Assembly (NCBI GenBank): GCA_028819545.1
Contig: JAPPLG010000015.1
Location: 1 to 36,797 of the forward strand
From: Bdellovibrionales bacterium
Lineage (GTDB): Bacteria > Bdellovibrionota > Bdellovibrionia > Bdellovibrionales > UBA1609
DNA length: 36,797 nucleotides
Direction of reading: 5' to 3'
Part shown: positions 15,601 through 23,727 of the stretch, piece by piece
Layout of the letters: each line of letters begins with the position of its first letter
How positions within the stretch are numbered: the stretch's first letter is position 1
The notes under the pieces: generated by a model
The model's database searches: none
What the model was told of the DNA's origin: nothing
The model's input: the letters and a program-made list of their open reading frames with translations, nothing else
Program-made: the position numbers and the translations under genes

Positions 15601-17726
15601 CTGACCACACTCGGCTGTAAAAACATTTGAAGGTTTTTTATAGTTTGAACATCTAAGGAAGATTCAATTTTATAAGAAGGTTCTATAATGACATTTCTGT
15701 ATTCATTAAGCCTTAAAACAGGAGGGTCTAAATTCTCAGAAAACATAGCGCCTTCTAAATCAGATTCAGCAACCTTTAACGAGTCTTCTAAAGATTCAAG
15801 TTTTGAACATTGTGTCTTCTTGCATTCACCGTAAACTTCATCAGCTTCATGCCAGTTTTCATAAGCTTGAGTAAATTCCTGATAAGTCAAAAACCCATAT
15901 TCCCAAGGGTTAAGACCGATATATTTAGATTCCTCCAGATCACCTGTACTAAAAGTTAATTTTTTCATAAAGTACTTTTGCACATCATACAACTTATGAG
16001 AAAGCTCATAGGTAAACTGGATACAGCCTCTTTCATCCGCCCGCCTGTTATCAACTATTTTCCGAATTTTTTCTTTAGGATCCGGCCCTACAACAATACG
16101 ATCTTCCGAATCACGATCTATCACCATATCCTGAGCTGTCACAGTCACTGGTCGTTTTTCAAGGTATTGATTAATTCTAGGATCTCTTAGGCAAACCTCA
16201 CCCAAGTACACCACCCAACGACTTACTGGAGACGAACAGGTATCTCCTGAAGCTTTAATACGGGCAAATCTCATTCGGGATAAATCCAAAGCTAAACCTT
16301 TGGAATAATCAAAACCATACTCTCCCACTGTAGGCTTATATTGAGCATAAATATCATCTGCATCACCTTGATCAAACCTATCAAACATCTCCTTATACTC
16401 TTTAATTCTTTCTCTTGCAGATTCCACCTTTGAAATACTGACTTTATCCAAGTCCAGCAATTGATCCGGGGAAGACTCAGAGCTTTTTAATGACAATTTC
16501 ATAGACGTCCCATGAAGATCTCTAACAGATTTATCATTAATATCGTACACCCCATAAAAAGGCTCCATATTCTCTTCACCTCTAGACTCCACCTTCAAAA
16601 GGATAACCGACGTCCCTTCTGTAGTTTCATAAGGAATATGCAATATAGCATTATCCAAACGAATATACTCACTGCCTGCAATAGCTGTCATGGTCTTCAT
16701 AGGCCGGTGAAGCATATAAAATTTTGTACCATTGCCATCACTGGAGTCTCCTTCCACTTGAGATAAGAGATAAGCAGTAACATTAAACTCTGATCCGGGT
16801 GTTACATATTCACGCTTAATACGCCCAGATTCATCATCAGAGGTAACATGAACATAAATTTTTAGATCAAGTTTTAAAAATCCGCCTTTTCTATCAAGGC
16901 TCTCATTTTCATTACACTGTTCATCAGTTAATGAATCATCACAAATATTATAAATTTCTTTGTAATTAGATTCTGTTGGACGCACTTTACGAGACGGGCT
17001 AAATTCAATTTCCTCTACCCATAAGAAAGCTTTTTCTGCATGTTCATCCAAGTGTTTAAAGGCCTGATCTAAACTTCCCTCTTCTTTACACTTATCAAGA
17101 GCTGATTGATCAGGTCCATGCAACTTTAATTTTTCGCGCTCATCATGAAGATAAAAAACTGTCTTATTATCTGCAAGATAATCATTTTCATCTCCAAATT
17201 GCGGTCGAAGATCAACCACTTTAGGATCCGGCACCCAAGGATTAATCATCATTGGAACCACACGCGATCCACTACGATGGGCAATAACTCTTTTAAAACC
17301 AATCCATTTTTGTTCTGCAGGCAAGGCAAAATTATATTTTTCAGACCATTTTAAACACCCATCATTATCCGTAGGCGCCAAAACACAACCCCATTCCACA
17401 TTCTCACATAATGTATCTTTAACTTTTTCTTCGGGCCACCGCTGGTCGCTAAAAGTATGAATAGCGAAAGTACGATTTCTCATTGGCTGTTTCTTGAAAG
17501 AATCTTTTATACAGGCCTTAAACTTAATAAGAAAGTCGGACTTCAAAACATCTTCATTTGAAGAATCTGCAAGTCTTGTAAATTCATACTCAACCTCATC
17601 CACATCAAATGCGGCTCTATCTGCACCATCTGTTAAACAAACAGGAGGGGCATCCTGCCTAGAAAGCTGAGGCAGACAGGAGACTGTAGTAAAGAAAATT
17701 AATAATATTAAACTATATTTTGTCAT
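12651..17726 (-). CDS. very large exported lipoprotein, unknown (1691 residues)
   Basis: An N-terminal lipoprotein signal (KYSLILLIFFTTVSC, lipid-attachment Cys17) sends the protein to a membrane, probably the outer one. The mature part of about 1675 residues is acidic and aromatic-rich, with scattered Cys pairs (such as CVCSPP) and many potential Ca-binding acidic stretches, but no obvious repeats and no domain I can name. No further membrane segments stand out. Its ATG overlaps the stop of the outer-membrane protein gene by 14 bases, so the two are almost certainly translated together and probably form one cell-envelope complex. Size and location suggest surface adhesion, secretion or prey/host contact; this is inference only. 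Confidence 0.75.
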   Translation of the reverse strand: MTKYSLILLIFFTTVSCLPQLSRQDAPPVCLTDGADRAAFDVDEVEYEFTRLADSSNEDVLKSDFLIKFKACIKDSFKKQPMRNRTFAIHTFSDQRWPEEKVKDTLCENVEWGCVLAPTDNDGCLKWSEKYNFALPAEQKWIGFKRVIAHRSGSRVVPMMINPWVPDPKVVDLRPQFGDENDYLADNKTVFYLHDEREKLKLHGPDQSALDKCKEEGSLDQAFKHLDEHAEKAFLWVEEIEFSPSRKVRPTESNYKEIYNICDDSLTDEQCNENESLDRKGGFLKLDLKIYVHVTSDDESGRIKREYVTPGSEFNVTAYLLSQVEGDSSDGNGTKFYMLHRPMKTMTAIAGSEYIRLDNAILHIPYETTEGTSVILLKVESRGEENMEPFYGVYDINDKSVRDLHGTSMKLSLKSSESSPDQLLDLDKVSISKVESARERIKEYKEMFDRFDQGDADDIYAQYKPTVGEYGFDYSKGLALDLSRMRFARIKASGDTCSSPVSRWVVYLGEVCLRDPRINQYLEKRPVTVTAQDMVIDRDSEDRIVVGPDPKEKIRKIVDNRRADERGCIQFTYELSHKLYDVQKYFMKKLTFSTGDLEESKYIGLNPWEYGFLTYQEFTQAYENWHEADEVYGECKKTQCSKLESLEDSLKVAESDLEGAMFSENLDPPVLRLNEYRNVIIEPSYKIESSLDVQTIKNLQMFLQPSVVRRDSPGEDIWQIPRVLPIGYYLVRFIIAKGPQETAEGKELILDRASLNPLEGGLRLIEDMDFITHQKSFARTFEKLTTPTSTANENLSLDALDERTREFEQALSKVKDVYQETGYDAYGEHLKTANATQFFGSGCEAGDRVSCFTKDDYIAHFDTLAYSENGVLSTFVKFGFNVEHFRHLGSKNSILIEIYPTDPGEYQYLSPERPGANRCNLDIENTTFKPFPTCAEGEAPHEGCHQLRTPAHWGLFFTTEFGMVNIVWPTERNYSEVFDLNPIAVSGKSKYQMDVEKQQLTIMENALNHVNNQTQRGSVRSDWNRTAKAYSAHFDRFVDSMDRVDINSFNQYCKGIEEQISSISSSDLKGVESLPEELALGLYVCSANLEDSESPIPETTVRDQVSGTTIQHQIRKYFTYRDFSKERKRGVDPLKEYMQVQAQEGSFCDERSHKATTYIDHGNDLSESDLDYQDCVCSPPNEESLTKKMARCFAKTQGLVFVENNMDFLAKLDNARHSRGFEANGENLTQVVQHSKDVNLELSEDFLQSMCTFWFTEYYKNYLTFDHVENLYNKSISELEFLYNNEYIRVAEEYQFEDVRFDDFKNISRNGSAVAQWFQGIYRSNGYEPFMDHNKISDTTHPFYICRRDPLKFFHIERKVVVGELDTYSNETEYKNGRVYSLTTQASMGAQARVEHSERQQIASSVRGELRIETPKEFLGKGFAKVLRLSSSGFNEILRASFGTGVGAEAARTGTVSSTEYNTSDSTKSILLAVNHVEVDLALKRHRSCLVIRPKTNAFEDVSNSSWKNLSLFWSSNLPSQVSEDAVSLMRAPYTDSGLLICDKESLESRVVPENYYYIHQFFGGHAYEFMSRTIYHNRPYTEIIRGQEQMDKFISLTHSVAYNRESKLDNPFGMNALIKHLSLDRDQIDRNLVESFERNALDWSGFYKGIYTYPDLINYYDSDKAKSKGFFDRVMDLGGNWVAVPQESIH

Positions 17727-18939
17727 ACTCTGTACCTATTTCAAAACTAAGATAGTTGGGGTTACCAATAGACTGCCTTGCATCCGGAGTGGACCGAATC
17801 GTAGCATACTGTAAATCAAAAAAGACATTGTATTTTTCAAAAATAGACTTAACTCCCAAGATCACTCCATAACGGCCGGAGTGCACATATCGGTCTGAGT
17901 TGTAGTAAGCAGGTGAAGCGTTACTGTCATTATTAAAGTACTCCAAACTCAAAACCATAATCACCTCTTTAGCGATAGGAATATGAAGTCCCATCCACAT
18001 ATTATATCCAAAAGCTTTTGCTCTAATTGAATTAACATCAATATCTCCAGATGCTTGTTGTTGAATTGGGCTGTCTTCATCTATATCTCCAGCTTTAACT
18101 CTCTGATATGCACCAACAGTTGCTCCTATATTCCAAAGAAGAGAAGCATCAAATTCCAAACCCAATTCCGGAAATAAATTATATCGAGCTGTAGCTCGTG
18201 TATAAAGACCATAAAAAGGATATAGAAATTCTGCATCCGGACCAAAGTAGTCCTGACGCACTTCGTTTCCGTAAACCCGTCCATACTCTGCAGTTGCTGA
18301 TGATAAATTTCTAAAATAAAAGGCTGTAAGATTTCCTGTAGTCTGCACCTCATTTTGAACAAAGGATGAAGCAAAAAGAGAAGCTGTATAAAATGTTGCA
18401 ATATCCTGAACTTGCTCTAAATGTTCCAAGCCTGTCTCACTTGAAGGTATGGTTTGTTGAACTACTAGTTTTAAATTGTCCATGTATTTCAGCAAGGCTT
18501 TATGATGCAAAATATACTCCTGTTGAAACCCCAAAAATGTCCAATCTGAGATTAAAAGAGGTGCATTTAGAAAATCTTGATTGATCAATCCTGCTCTTAC
18601 AAATAGGGGTTCAGATTCTAAAGGCCGCACAGATAAATACATATGAGCTGGATAGATTTGATCATTACTTTGTTTGCTAACATAAGTGGATTGAGTCGCC
18701 CCTTGTCTGGTATCCAAAATATATTCCGCACTAAAATCAACTGTAGGCAAAAAAGAATGATTTAATAAACCATAGAGTTTAGAGATAAGAAGAATATGGT
18801 TTCCGGCTTCATCAAAGTAATTACGGTTTGTGGTTGACAGCTTCCACTCTACATCCTGGAACATAGAGGAGTGTCTGTATACCCTGGCATGGGATATAAA
18901 AACAAAGAATAAGCTGATAAAAATAAGGATAAATTTCAT
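17713..18939 (-). CDS. outer-membrane beta-barrel-like protein, unknown
   Basis: The start is set at the ATG at 18939 because AGAGGAAA lies just upstream and a clean signal peptide follows (KFILIFISLFFVFISHA, cut before RVYRHSS); the open frame extends to 19011 but that part has no such features. The mature protein is about 390 residues, with repeated alternating aromatic/hydrophobic strands (NLKLVVQQTIP, LYTRATARYNLF, GLEFDASLLWNIGATVGAYQ, MVLSLEYFNN, GRYGVILGVK, NVFFDLQYATI, YLSFEIGTEY), the pattern of an outer-membrane barrel. It is the first gene of the operon with the giant lipoprotein. A Pho-box-like array lies 100 bases upstream. No specific porin family is recognised. Confidence 0.7.
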   Translation of the reverse strand: MKFILIFISLFFVFISHARVYRHSSMFQDVEWKLSTTNRNYFDEAGNHILLISKLYGLLNHSFLPTVDFSAEYILDTRQGATQSTYVSKQSNDQIYPAHMYLSVRPLESEPLFVRAGLINQDFLNAPLLISDWTFLGFQQEYILHHKALLKYMDNLKLVVQQTIPSSETGLEHLEQVQDIATFYTASLFASSFVQNEVQTTGNLTAFYFRNLSSATAEYGRVYGNEVRQDYFGPDAEFLYPFYGLYTRATARYNLFPELGLEFDASLLWNIGATVGAYQRVKAGDIDEDSPIQQQASGDIDVNSIRAKAFGYNMWMGLHIPIAKEVIMVLSLEYFNNDSNASPAYYNSDRYVHSGRYGVILGVKSIFEKYNVFFDLQYATIRSTPDARQSIGNPNYLSFEIGTEYDKI

Positions 18940-19016
18940 AAAGTTTCCTCTTACTGCTTTGTATTGTAAGTAATGTTCAGAGAAAGTAAATAGCGAGTGA
19001 AAAATTTTCACTGAAT

Positions 19017-19071
19017 CTTATAAAAACCTGGCAGAAACCTTCACAAAATCTTTACACAATCTTTACAATAG
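19017..19071 (-). promoter_or_regulatory. Pho-box-like direct repeats and promoter
   Basis: Three consecutive 11-bp units on the plus strand, CTTCACAAAAT (19039), CTTTACACAAT (19050) and CTTTACAATAG (19061), have TT(T/C)ACA at an exact 11-bp period. This is the arrangement bound by PhoB/PhoP/OmpR-type response regulators. On the minus strand the promoter-proximal unit overlaps a TTGTGA (-35 position), followed after 18 bp by TATAAG (19017-19022). The target is the outer-membrane protein/lipoprotein operon starting at 18939. The remainder of 19072-19271 shows no gene. Confidence 0.55.
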
Positions 19072-19271
19072 AGACTAGCTTTTATACACCTTTTGCATCT
19101 ATATCTGGACTTTGATGTAAACTCTCTGCAATACACATCATCCTGAAATACTGTCACCCCCGCAATATATGTCATCCCTGTAAATGTTCACTAATTCGCT
19201 GACAAAATTACTTCCTCGCCCTCTCACATAACTTGTTCATCTCACGGGGTGTCTTCTGATCTAATCCCTAA

Positions 19272-20588
19272 TCAGGAAAGACGTTTATCAAATTTATTTC
19301 TGTACTGATTATGTCCGGCACAAAGCAGTCTTAAGTTATCGGTCCTGGAACTCCCTCCCAATGCATAGGGCTGAATATGATCTATCTGAAGTAAATGTTT
19401 TGATTTGCACTTTTTCTTGGTTTCAGAGCAGATATAACTGCATTCCGCATGATCTCTGGTCCAGATGAAGCGTCTGATTTCAGCTGGAATATATCTGGAG
19501 TTTTGCTTGTTAAATCGTTCTGAATCATCTTTATTTTCACACTTTGATGGATAGTTTATTTTTGCTTTAATACTCTTATTCTCAAAAATACACTGTTTTG
19601 AAATAGCTGTGTTTTTTATTTCTGATTGCTGATTATCCTGAGTTTGAACTTTTTGAATAGATTGATTTTTCTTGATTTGATCAGTCCGATTGGATTTTTC
19701 TTTGTTTTTTAATTTTCTTCTTGGATCATATTTCTTTAATCCTAATTCTGTAAGTAAAGTAAATAACTCAATATAGGACATATTAAGTTTTTTATGAGAA
19801 AGAAGATTTTTTAGTTCTTCCAGTTTCTTTTTTAAGTTTTCATCCATTATAATTTTCAATTCTGTTTTGCCGTTTCCAATAAACCTAAGCTTCTCTTTTG
19901 GAATAGATATTTCAGGATCCACCTCACAAAGAAGTTTTTCAGTTTGACGACTGGACTTACCTTCAATTTTCTTTAATAAATTCAGCTTTTGATTATGGTC
20001 AAATTTCAGATTATTGGTGTTCTCTTTTGATTCGGGTTTAATGCACCCAGTTGCCGGCGCCGAAGTAAATTCATCACTTGGTAATTCTTTATTAGTTTCC
20101 TCTTTTGATTCAGATTTAACACACCCAGCTGCCGGCGCCGAAGTAACTTTTCTATTTTGCTTTTCAAAAAAGGTTTGAAGCTGTGAAACTGTAGTTAAAT
20201 TAAGTTCTCCTGTTTTAAGTTTAGCAGTTGTTTCTGGCATCTCGCGACAAAGCTTCATAGCTTTGATTCTTCGATAGGCTGAACCATGGCTATATCCCAG
20301 CTCTTTAACTGTATAGTCAAATAAACTGGAAAAGCCTCTTTTAAAATGCAGTTTTCTATATTCTATTTCAGATAGGTGTCTAATAACTTGAATGCTTATA
20401 TTTCTTTCTTTTTGAGCTAAAAGTCTAGTTTGAAAAAGTAGTTTTTGATCGCTCAGATTTTTAAACTCTGAGTCTTTTTTTACGAAGTGTTCTGTAGTTG
20501 TGTAGGTTTTTTTGATCTCTTTTCCTAAGTGTCTTTTAATAAAATTTTCTCTTGTGCTTTTTTTATTTTGTACTTCAATATTTAACAT
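19272..20588 (-). CDS. HNH endonuclease-domain protein
   Basis: The start is placed at the ATG at 20588, eleven codons inside the open frame, because AAAGGAGAT lies directly before it; this gives 438 residues. The C-terminal HNH motif is intact: CSYICSETKKKCKSKHLLQ, DHIQPYALGG, then NLRLLCAGHN. The N-terminal part (SEIEYRKLHFKRGFSSLFDY, GYSHGSAYRRIKAM) resembles the winged-helix-like start of HNH proteins common in Bdellovibrionota-type genomes. The middle carries a duplicated segment TSAPA(A/T)GC(V/I)K(S/P)ESKE encoded by unusually GC-rich DNA. These genes are often multicopy, and a remnant of another lies at 20837-20977. Probably a DNA endonuclease, perhaps of selfish or mobile character. 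Confidence 0.75.
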   Translation of the reverse strand: MLNIEVQNKKSTRENFIKRHLGKEIKKTYTTTEHFVKKDSEFKNLSDQKLLFQTRLLAQKERNISIQVIRHLSEIEYRKLHFKRGFSSLFDYTVKELGYSHGSAYRRIKAMKLCREMPETTAKLKTGELNLTTVSQLQTFFEKQNRKVTSAPAAGCVKSESKEETNKELPSDEFTSAPATGCIKPESKENTNNLKFDHNQKLNLLKKIEGKSSRQTEKLLCEVDPEISIPKEKLRFIGNGKTELKIIMDENLKKKLEELKNLLSHKKLNMSYIELFTLLTELGLKKYDPRRKLKNKEKSNRTDQIKKNQSIQKVQTQDNQQSEIKNTAISKQCIFENKSIKAKINYPSKCENKDDSERFNKQNSRYIPAEIRRFIWTRDHAECSYICSETKKKCKSKHLLQIDHIQPYALGGSSRTDNLRLLCAGHNQYRNKFDKRLS

Positions 20589-20836
20589 TTTATCTCCTTT
20601 TGTTTTTAAATTGATAACCAATATAACATGGCTTTTTAAAATGAAATTTCAGCAATAGTAGAGATGATTTTTGAAAGACTTATTATGAAGGAAATAAAGC
20701 TTGTAGAACGATTGTTTCTATTTAAAATAGAAAAAGAGATTCGAAGATATTAGAAAATAACTATACAACAAATTAAAAGAGATAAAAATCTGGTCAAGTT
20801 TTTTTATAAAAAATTATTTTATTATTGCAGTACGTA

Positions 20837-20977
20837 ACTGAACTCCCTCCGGTGCTGGCAACTGAGTATGTTAAGCCCGAACCAAAAGAAAAAGTTAATA
20901 AAGCAGAAGTACCAAGTGGTGATTTTACTTCAGCGCCGGCAACTGGGTGCATTATATTAGAATCAAAGAGAGTATAA
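20837..20977 (+). pseudogene. fragment of a second HNH-family gene
   Basis: Read in one frame this stretch gives TELPPVLATEYVKPEPKEKV, then a link ending in GDFTSAPATGCIILESKRV and a stop. It matches the duplicated TSAPATGCIKPESKE segment inside the HNH gene next door, on the opposite strand. No HNH motif, start codon or ribosome site is present, so it is a relic of a related gene or of an inverted partial duplication. The remainder of 20589-21042 has no other recognisable gene. Confidence 0.6.
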
Positions 20978-21042
20978 AAATTTACAAATTATAAATATAA
21001 CTACTGGGTCCCCGCCTTCGCAGACAGAAGTTCAGTAAAACA

Positions 21043-21271
21043 AGTCATTCTGAACTTGTTTCAGAATCCAGTCGTACATACAAGATGGATTCCGGATGCA
21101 TGACTGATTCCTGTGTTCGTGGTGAATGACTGTGCTTTTGAATTTTTTTGCAAGCATTCGCTCAGCAGTTTTGCTTGGCAGCTACACTGCTTCGTAGTCC
21201 GGAATGACGTACTCTCGCAGGAATGGTGTGAACACATACAGCAAAACGCATGTTTGAGCTTTGAGTTGCTT
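21043..21271 (+). repeat. dispersed repeat (MITE-like), copy 1
   Basis: It begins GTCATTCTGAACTTGTTTCA, whose TTCTGAAC/TTTCAGAA is a dyad. It continues through TTCGCTCAGCAGTTTTGCTT and TGCTTCGTAGTCCGGAATGA and ends GCAAAACGCATGTTTGAGCT. The same blocks in the same order occur in reverse at 33778-34045. It has no coding potential and lies in the gap before mpl's 3' end. Short CTTCGCAG/GGGTGACGAG motifs at 21010-21040 and 21330-21365 look like fragments of related repeats. Confidence 0.75.
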
Positions 21272-21377
21272 ATACACAAAGTATTTTAGCTGTCTCTACT
21301 TTTAAAAAGAAGTGATATGTTTTGCTGGACTGCCTTCGCAGGGGTGACGAGTACACGCAGGGATGATGAAGACAAAC

Positions 21378-22832
21378 CTAAATAAGATTTGTGAGCAAAG
21401 AATGAATGCCGCCAAAAGGCCCATTACTCATCACCACTATCACCGACTTCTTCTTTATAGACCGAACAATTTCCTGAGCCATCTTCTCCACATCATCATA
21501 CAAATAAGCCGAAGTTCCCCGCACATTTAAATCCTGCACTAAATTTTTAGAAGAAAATCTCTGATCCTCCTGAATCTCAAACTCCCGAAAAGGAGGAGCA
21601 ACAAACACACGATGAGCATGAGAAAAAGCATTCACATAATGTTTTTGAAAAACACTCCTTCTGGACGAAGCGGAACGCGGCTCAAACACAGCAATAATAT
21701 CATAATCCGGATAACGCTCCTTCAAAGCACTTAAAGTTGCTCTTGCGGCCGTCGGATGATGAGCAAAGTCCTCAATAACAATACCCCGATCAGATTCCTT
21801 TAAAACTTGAAAACGTCTTCTCACCCCCTGAAACAAAGAAAGCCCCTTGATAATTTTCTCCTGATCCCATTTTAATTCACTACATAAAGCAAAAGTTCCC
21901 AAAGCATTCATCGCATTGTGAAGACCAAATACAGACAATTGAATTTTCACTTTTTTCCCACTCGGACATCTTATAGAAAATGTCTGAAACCCCTCTTTGT
22001 TATTTGGATTTCGATCTTCTAATCGATAATCCCCCGTTGTCACCCCGTATGTAATCACATTTTTAGACGAAGCATGATTGATAATATCCCGAATATTTTT
22101 ATCTTCACCATTAGCCACCAAGAAACCATCCTGAGGAATAGAACGAAGAAGCATTTCAAAACTGCTCTTTACTTTTTCCAAATTTTCATAAATATCCACA
22201 TGATCAAACTCAATACTCGTTAAAATAACCGAAAAAGGCTGATAGTGAATAAACTTCGGCCGCTTATCAAAGAAAGCTGTATCGTACTCATCCCCCTCAA
22301 TCACAAACCACGAAGAATCTGTCTGTTTAAAAGACTGATTAAAATTATTAGGCACCCCTCCAATCAAAAAACTGGGATTGTTACCCACAAATTCCGCAAT
22401 CCAAGCCATCATAGAACTGGTTGTAGACTTTCCATGAGTGCCCGAAATAACCAAACTTTGTTTTTCCTGAATCAAAGCAAAATGAATAATTTCAGGTAAA
22501 CTTAAATAAGGAATTTCAGAATTTATCAAAGCCTTTGCTTCTTCATTATTTGATGAAATAGAGTTGCCCACAACAACCAATTTAATAGGAGGCTGAATAC
22601 GAACAGCAGAATACCCCTCCATCAAAGGAATATTCATTTCCTTCAATTGTTCAGACATGGGAGGATAAGCTCCCGCATCACTACCCTGCACCTGAAAACC
22701 CCGGCCTTTTAAAATGCCAGCCACACCGGCCATTGCTGTACCTGATATACCTATAAAGTGAATTCGATCGCCTGCTTTTAAAGTTACAGAAGTGAGTTGT
22801 CCCTTAGAACCCTTATGCGCCATTAACTGCAT
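21378..22832 (-). CDS. mpl: UDP-MurNAc:L-Ala-gamma-D-Glu-meso-DAP ligase
   Basis: The protein has 484 residues. It is a Mur-ligase-family enzyme that attaches recycled murein tripeptide to UDP-MurNAc in the cytoplasm, saving cell-wall peptide. The N-terminal nucleotide fold starts FIGISGTAMAGVAGILK. The ATP P-loop GTHGKSTT is at 131-138, and the Mpl-specific stretch EGDEYDTAFFDKRPKF is near 179-194, followed by EFDHVDIY and the C-terminal EPRSASSRR block. Its ATG directly follows the stop of ldcA (TAA-ATG) with GGAGAG inside the end of ldcA, so it is translationally coupled. It is the last gene of the operon and pairs functionally with the LD-carboxypeptidase. Confidence 0.95.
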   Translation of the reverse strand: MQLMAHKGSKGQLTSVTLKAGDRIHFIGISGTAMAGVAGILKGRGFQVQGSDAGAYPPMSEQLKEMNIPLMEGYSAVRIQPPIKLVVVGNSISSNNEEAKALINSEIPYLSLPEIIHFALIQEKQSLVISGTHGKSTTSSMMAWIAEFVGNNPSFLIGGVPNNFNQSFKQTDSSWFVIEGDEYDTAFFDKRPKFIHYQPFSVILTSIEFDHVDIYENLEKVKSSFEMLLRSIPQDGFLVANGEDKNIRDIINHASSKNVITYGVTTGDYRLEDRNPNNKEGFQTFSIRCPSGKKVKIQLSVFGLHNAMNALGTFALCSELKWDQEKIIKGLSLFQGVRRRFQVLKESDRGIVIEDFAHHPTAARATLSALKERYPDYDIIAVFEPRSASSRRSVFQKHYVNAFSHAHRVFVAPPFREFEIQEDQRFSSKNLVQDLNVRGTSAYLYDDVEKMAQEIVRSIKKKSVIVVMSNGPFGGIHSLLTNLI

Positions 22833-23726
22833 TTAACTCTCCTCTAAATTTATAAAAGGAGAATTAACCTTTAAAAAAGCTTTACCTTTTCCAAAATTTA
22901 ACTCAGCCCTTGTTCCAAAAGGCAACGGATCATTCACTTTCCCATGGCCGCAAGGCAAATCCAAAAGAACCGGAAATGACACCTCTCTGGCGAAAGGTTT
23001 TAAAACCTGTTGAACCATCTTATTGTTATACTCCTTTTGCCATCTTCCAAAAATAACAGCGCGAACCTTTTTAAAAACACCACTGTTTTTCATCTGCCAT
23101 AAAGCCCGGTGTACACGATAAGGCTCCTCATTCACATCCTCTAAAAAGAAAATACCCTTTCTGGACACATTCCATGGAGTGCCTATAGTGTTTTGAATAA
23201 GTGTTATATTTCCCCCGGTAATTTGAGAAATAATTTTTTTATTTTTTTGTTTGTTTAATACTTTTAAATTGGAAAAACTTACTTGAGATGACCCTGAAAT
23301 TAATTGATTAAACTTTTTTTGAGAAGAAACAGAAGTCAAAAGCATTTCTCTTAATACAGGAAAGTGTAAAGTCGGCCACTGAAGTCTCTGATGAATCCAA
23401 TCATGAAGTACAGTCACATCACTATGACCTATAAAAACTTTTTTAACTTCAGGAGCTTTTTTCAAAGCAGATAAAAACTTTAGCAGTCTTGTACTTCCAT
23501 ACCCCCCTCTTAAACTCCAAATCAAAAAAGAATCTTTAGCCCATAAAGCCCGCTTAAAATTTTCAAATGCTACAGAATCACTTTGAGCAAATAAAGAAGA
23601 ACCCTTTATAGGGCCTTTCAAGCGAGGTTTTAAATTCATTTTTTTCAAAAACTTCAAAGATCTTTTTACATCTTCTACAGAAACAGAAGAGGCCGGAGCT
23701 ACAATATCTACAATATTAGAAACCAT
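22833..23726 (-). CDS. ldcA: LD-carboxypeptidase, peptidase family S66
   Basis: The start at ATG 23726 (297 residues) is favoured because the conserved family N-terminus IVDIVAPAS begins here and it lies one base past the purF stop; the open frame runs further upstream inside purF. The enzyme removes the terminal D-Ala from recycled murein tetrapeptide. The triad is complete: Ser102 in IGHSDVT, Glu196 in FFLEDVNEEPYR and His261 in CGHGKVNDPLPFG. The structural SLRGGYGS stretch is at 71-78. No signal peptide, so it is cytoplasmic. Being directly before mpl, it supplies the tripeptide that Mpl reuses. Confidence 0.93.
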   Translation of the reverse strand: MVSNIVDIVAPASSVSVEDVKRSLKFLKKMNLKPRLKGPIKGSSLFAQSDSVAFENFKRALWAKDSFLIWSLRGGYGSTRLLKFLSALKKAPEVKKVFIGHSDVTVLHDWIHQRLQWPTLHFPVLREMLLTSVSSQKKFNQLISGSSQVSFSNLKVLNKQKNKKIISQITGGNITLIQNTIGTPWNVSRKGIFFLEDVNEEPYRVHRALWQMKNSGVFKKVRAVIFGRWQKEYNNKMVQQVLKPFAREVSFPVLLDLPCGHGKVNDPLPFGTRAELNFGKGKAFLKVNSPFINLEES

Positions 23727-23727
23727 C

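Noticed and set aside
19208-19267. Minus-strand frame reading LDQKTPREMNKLCERARK before a stop
   Set aside because: It looks protein-like but is short, has no start or ribosome site, and continues no neighbouring frame; chance or an unidentifiable relic.
20664-20753. 29-codon plus-strand frame (MIFERLIMKEIKLVERLFLF...)
   Set aside because: No convincing ribosome site and biased AT-rich composition; not supported as a gene.
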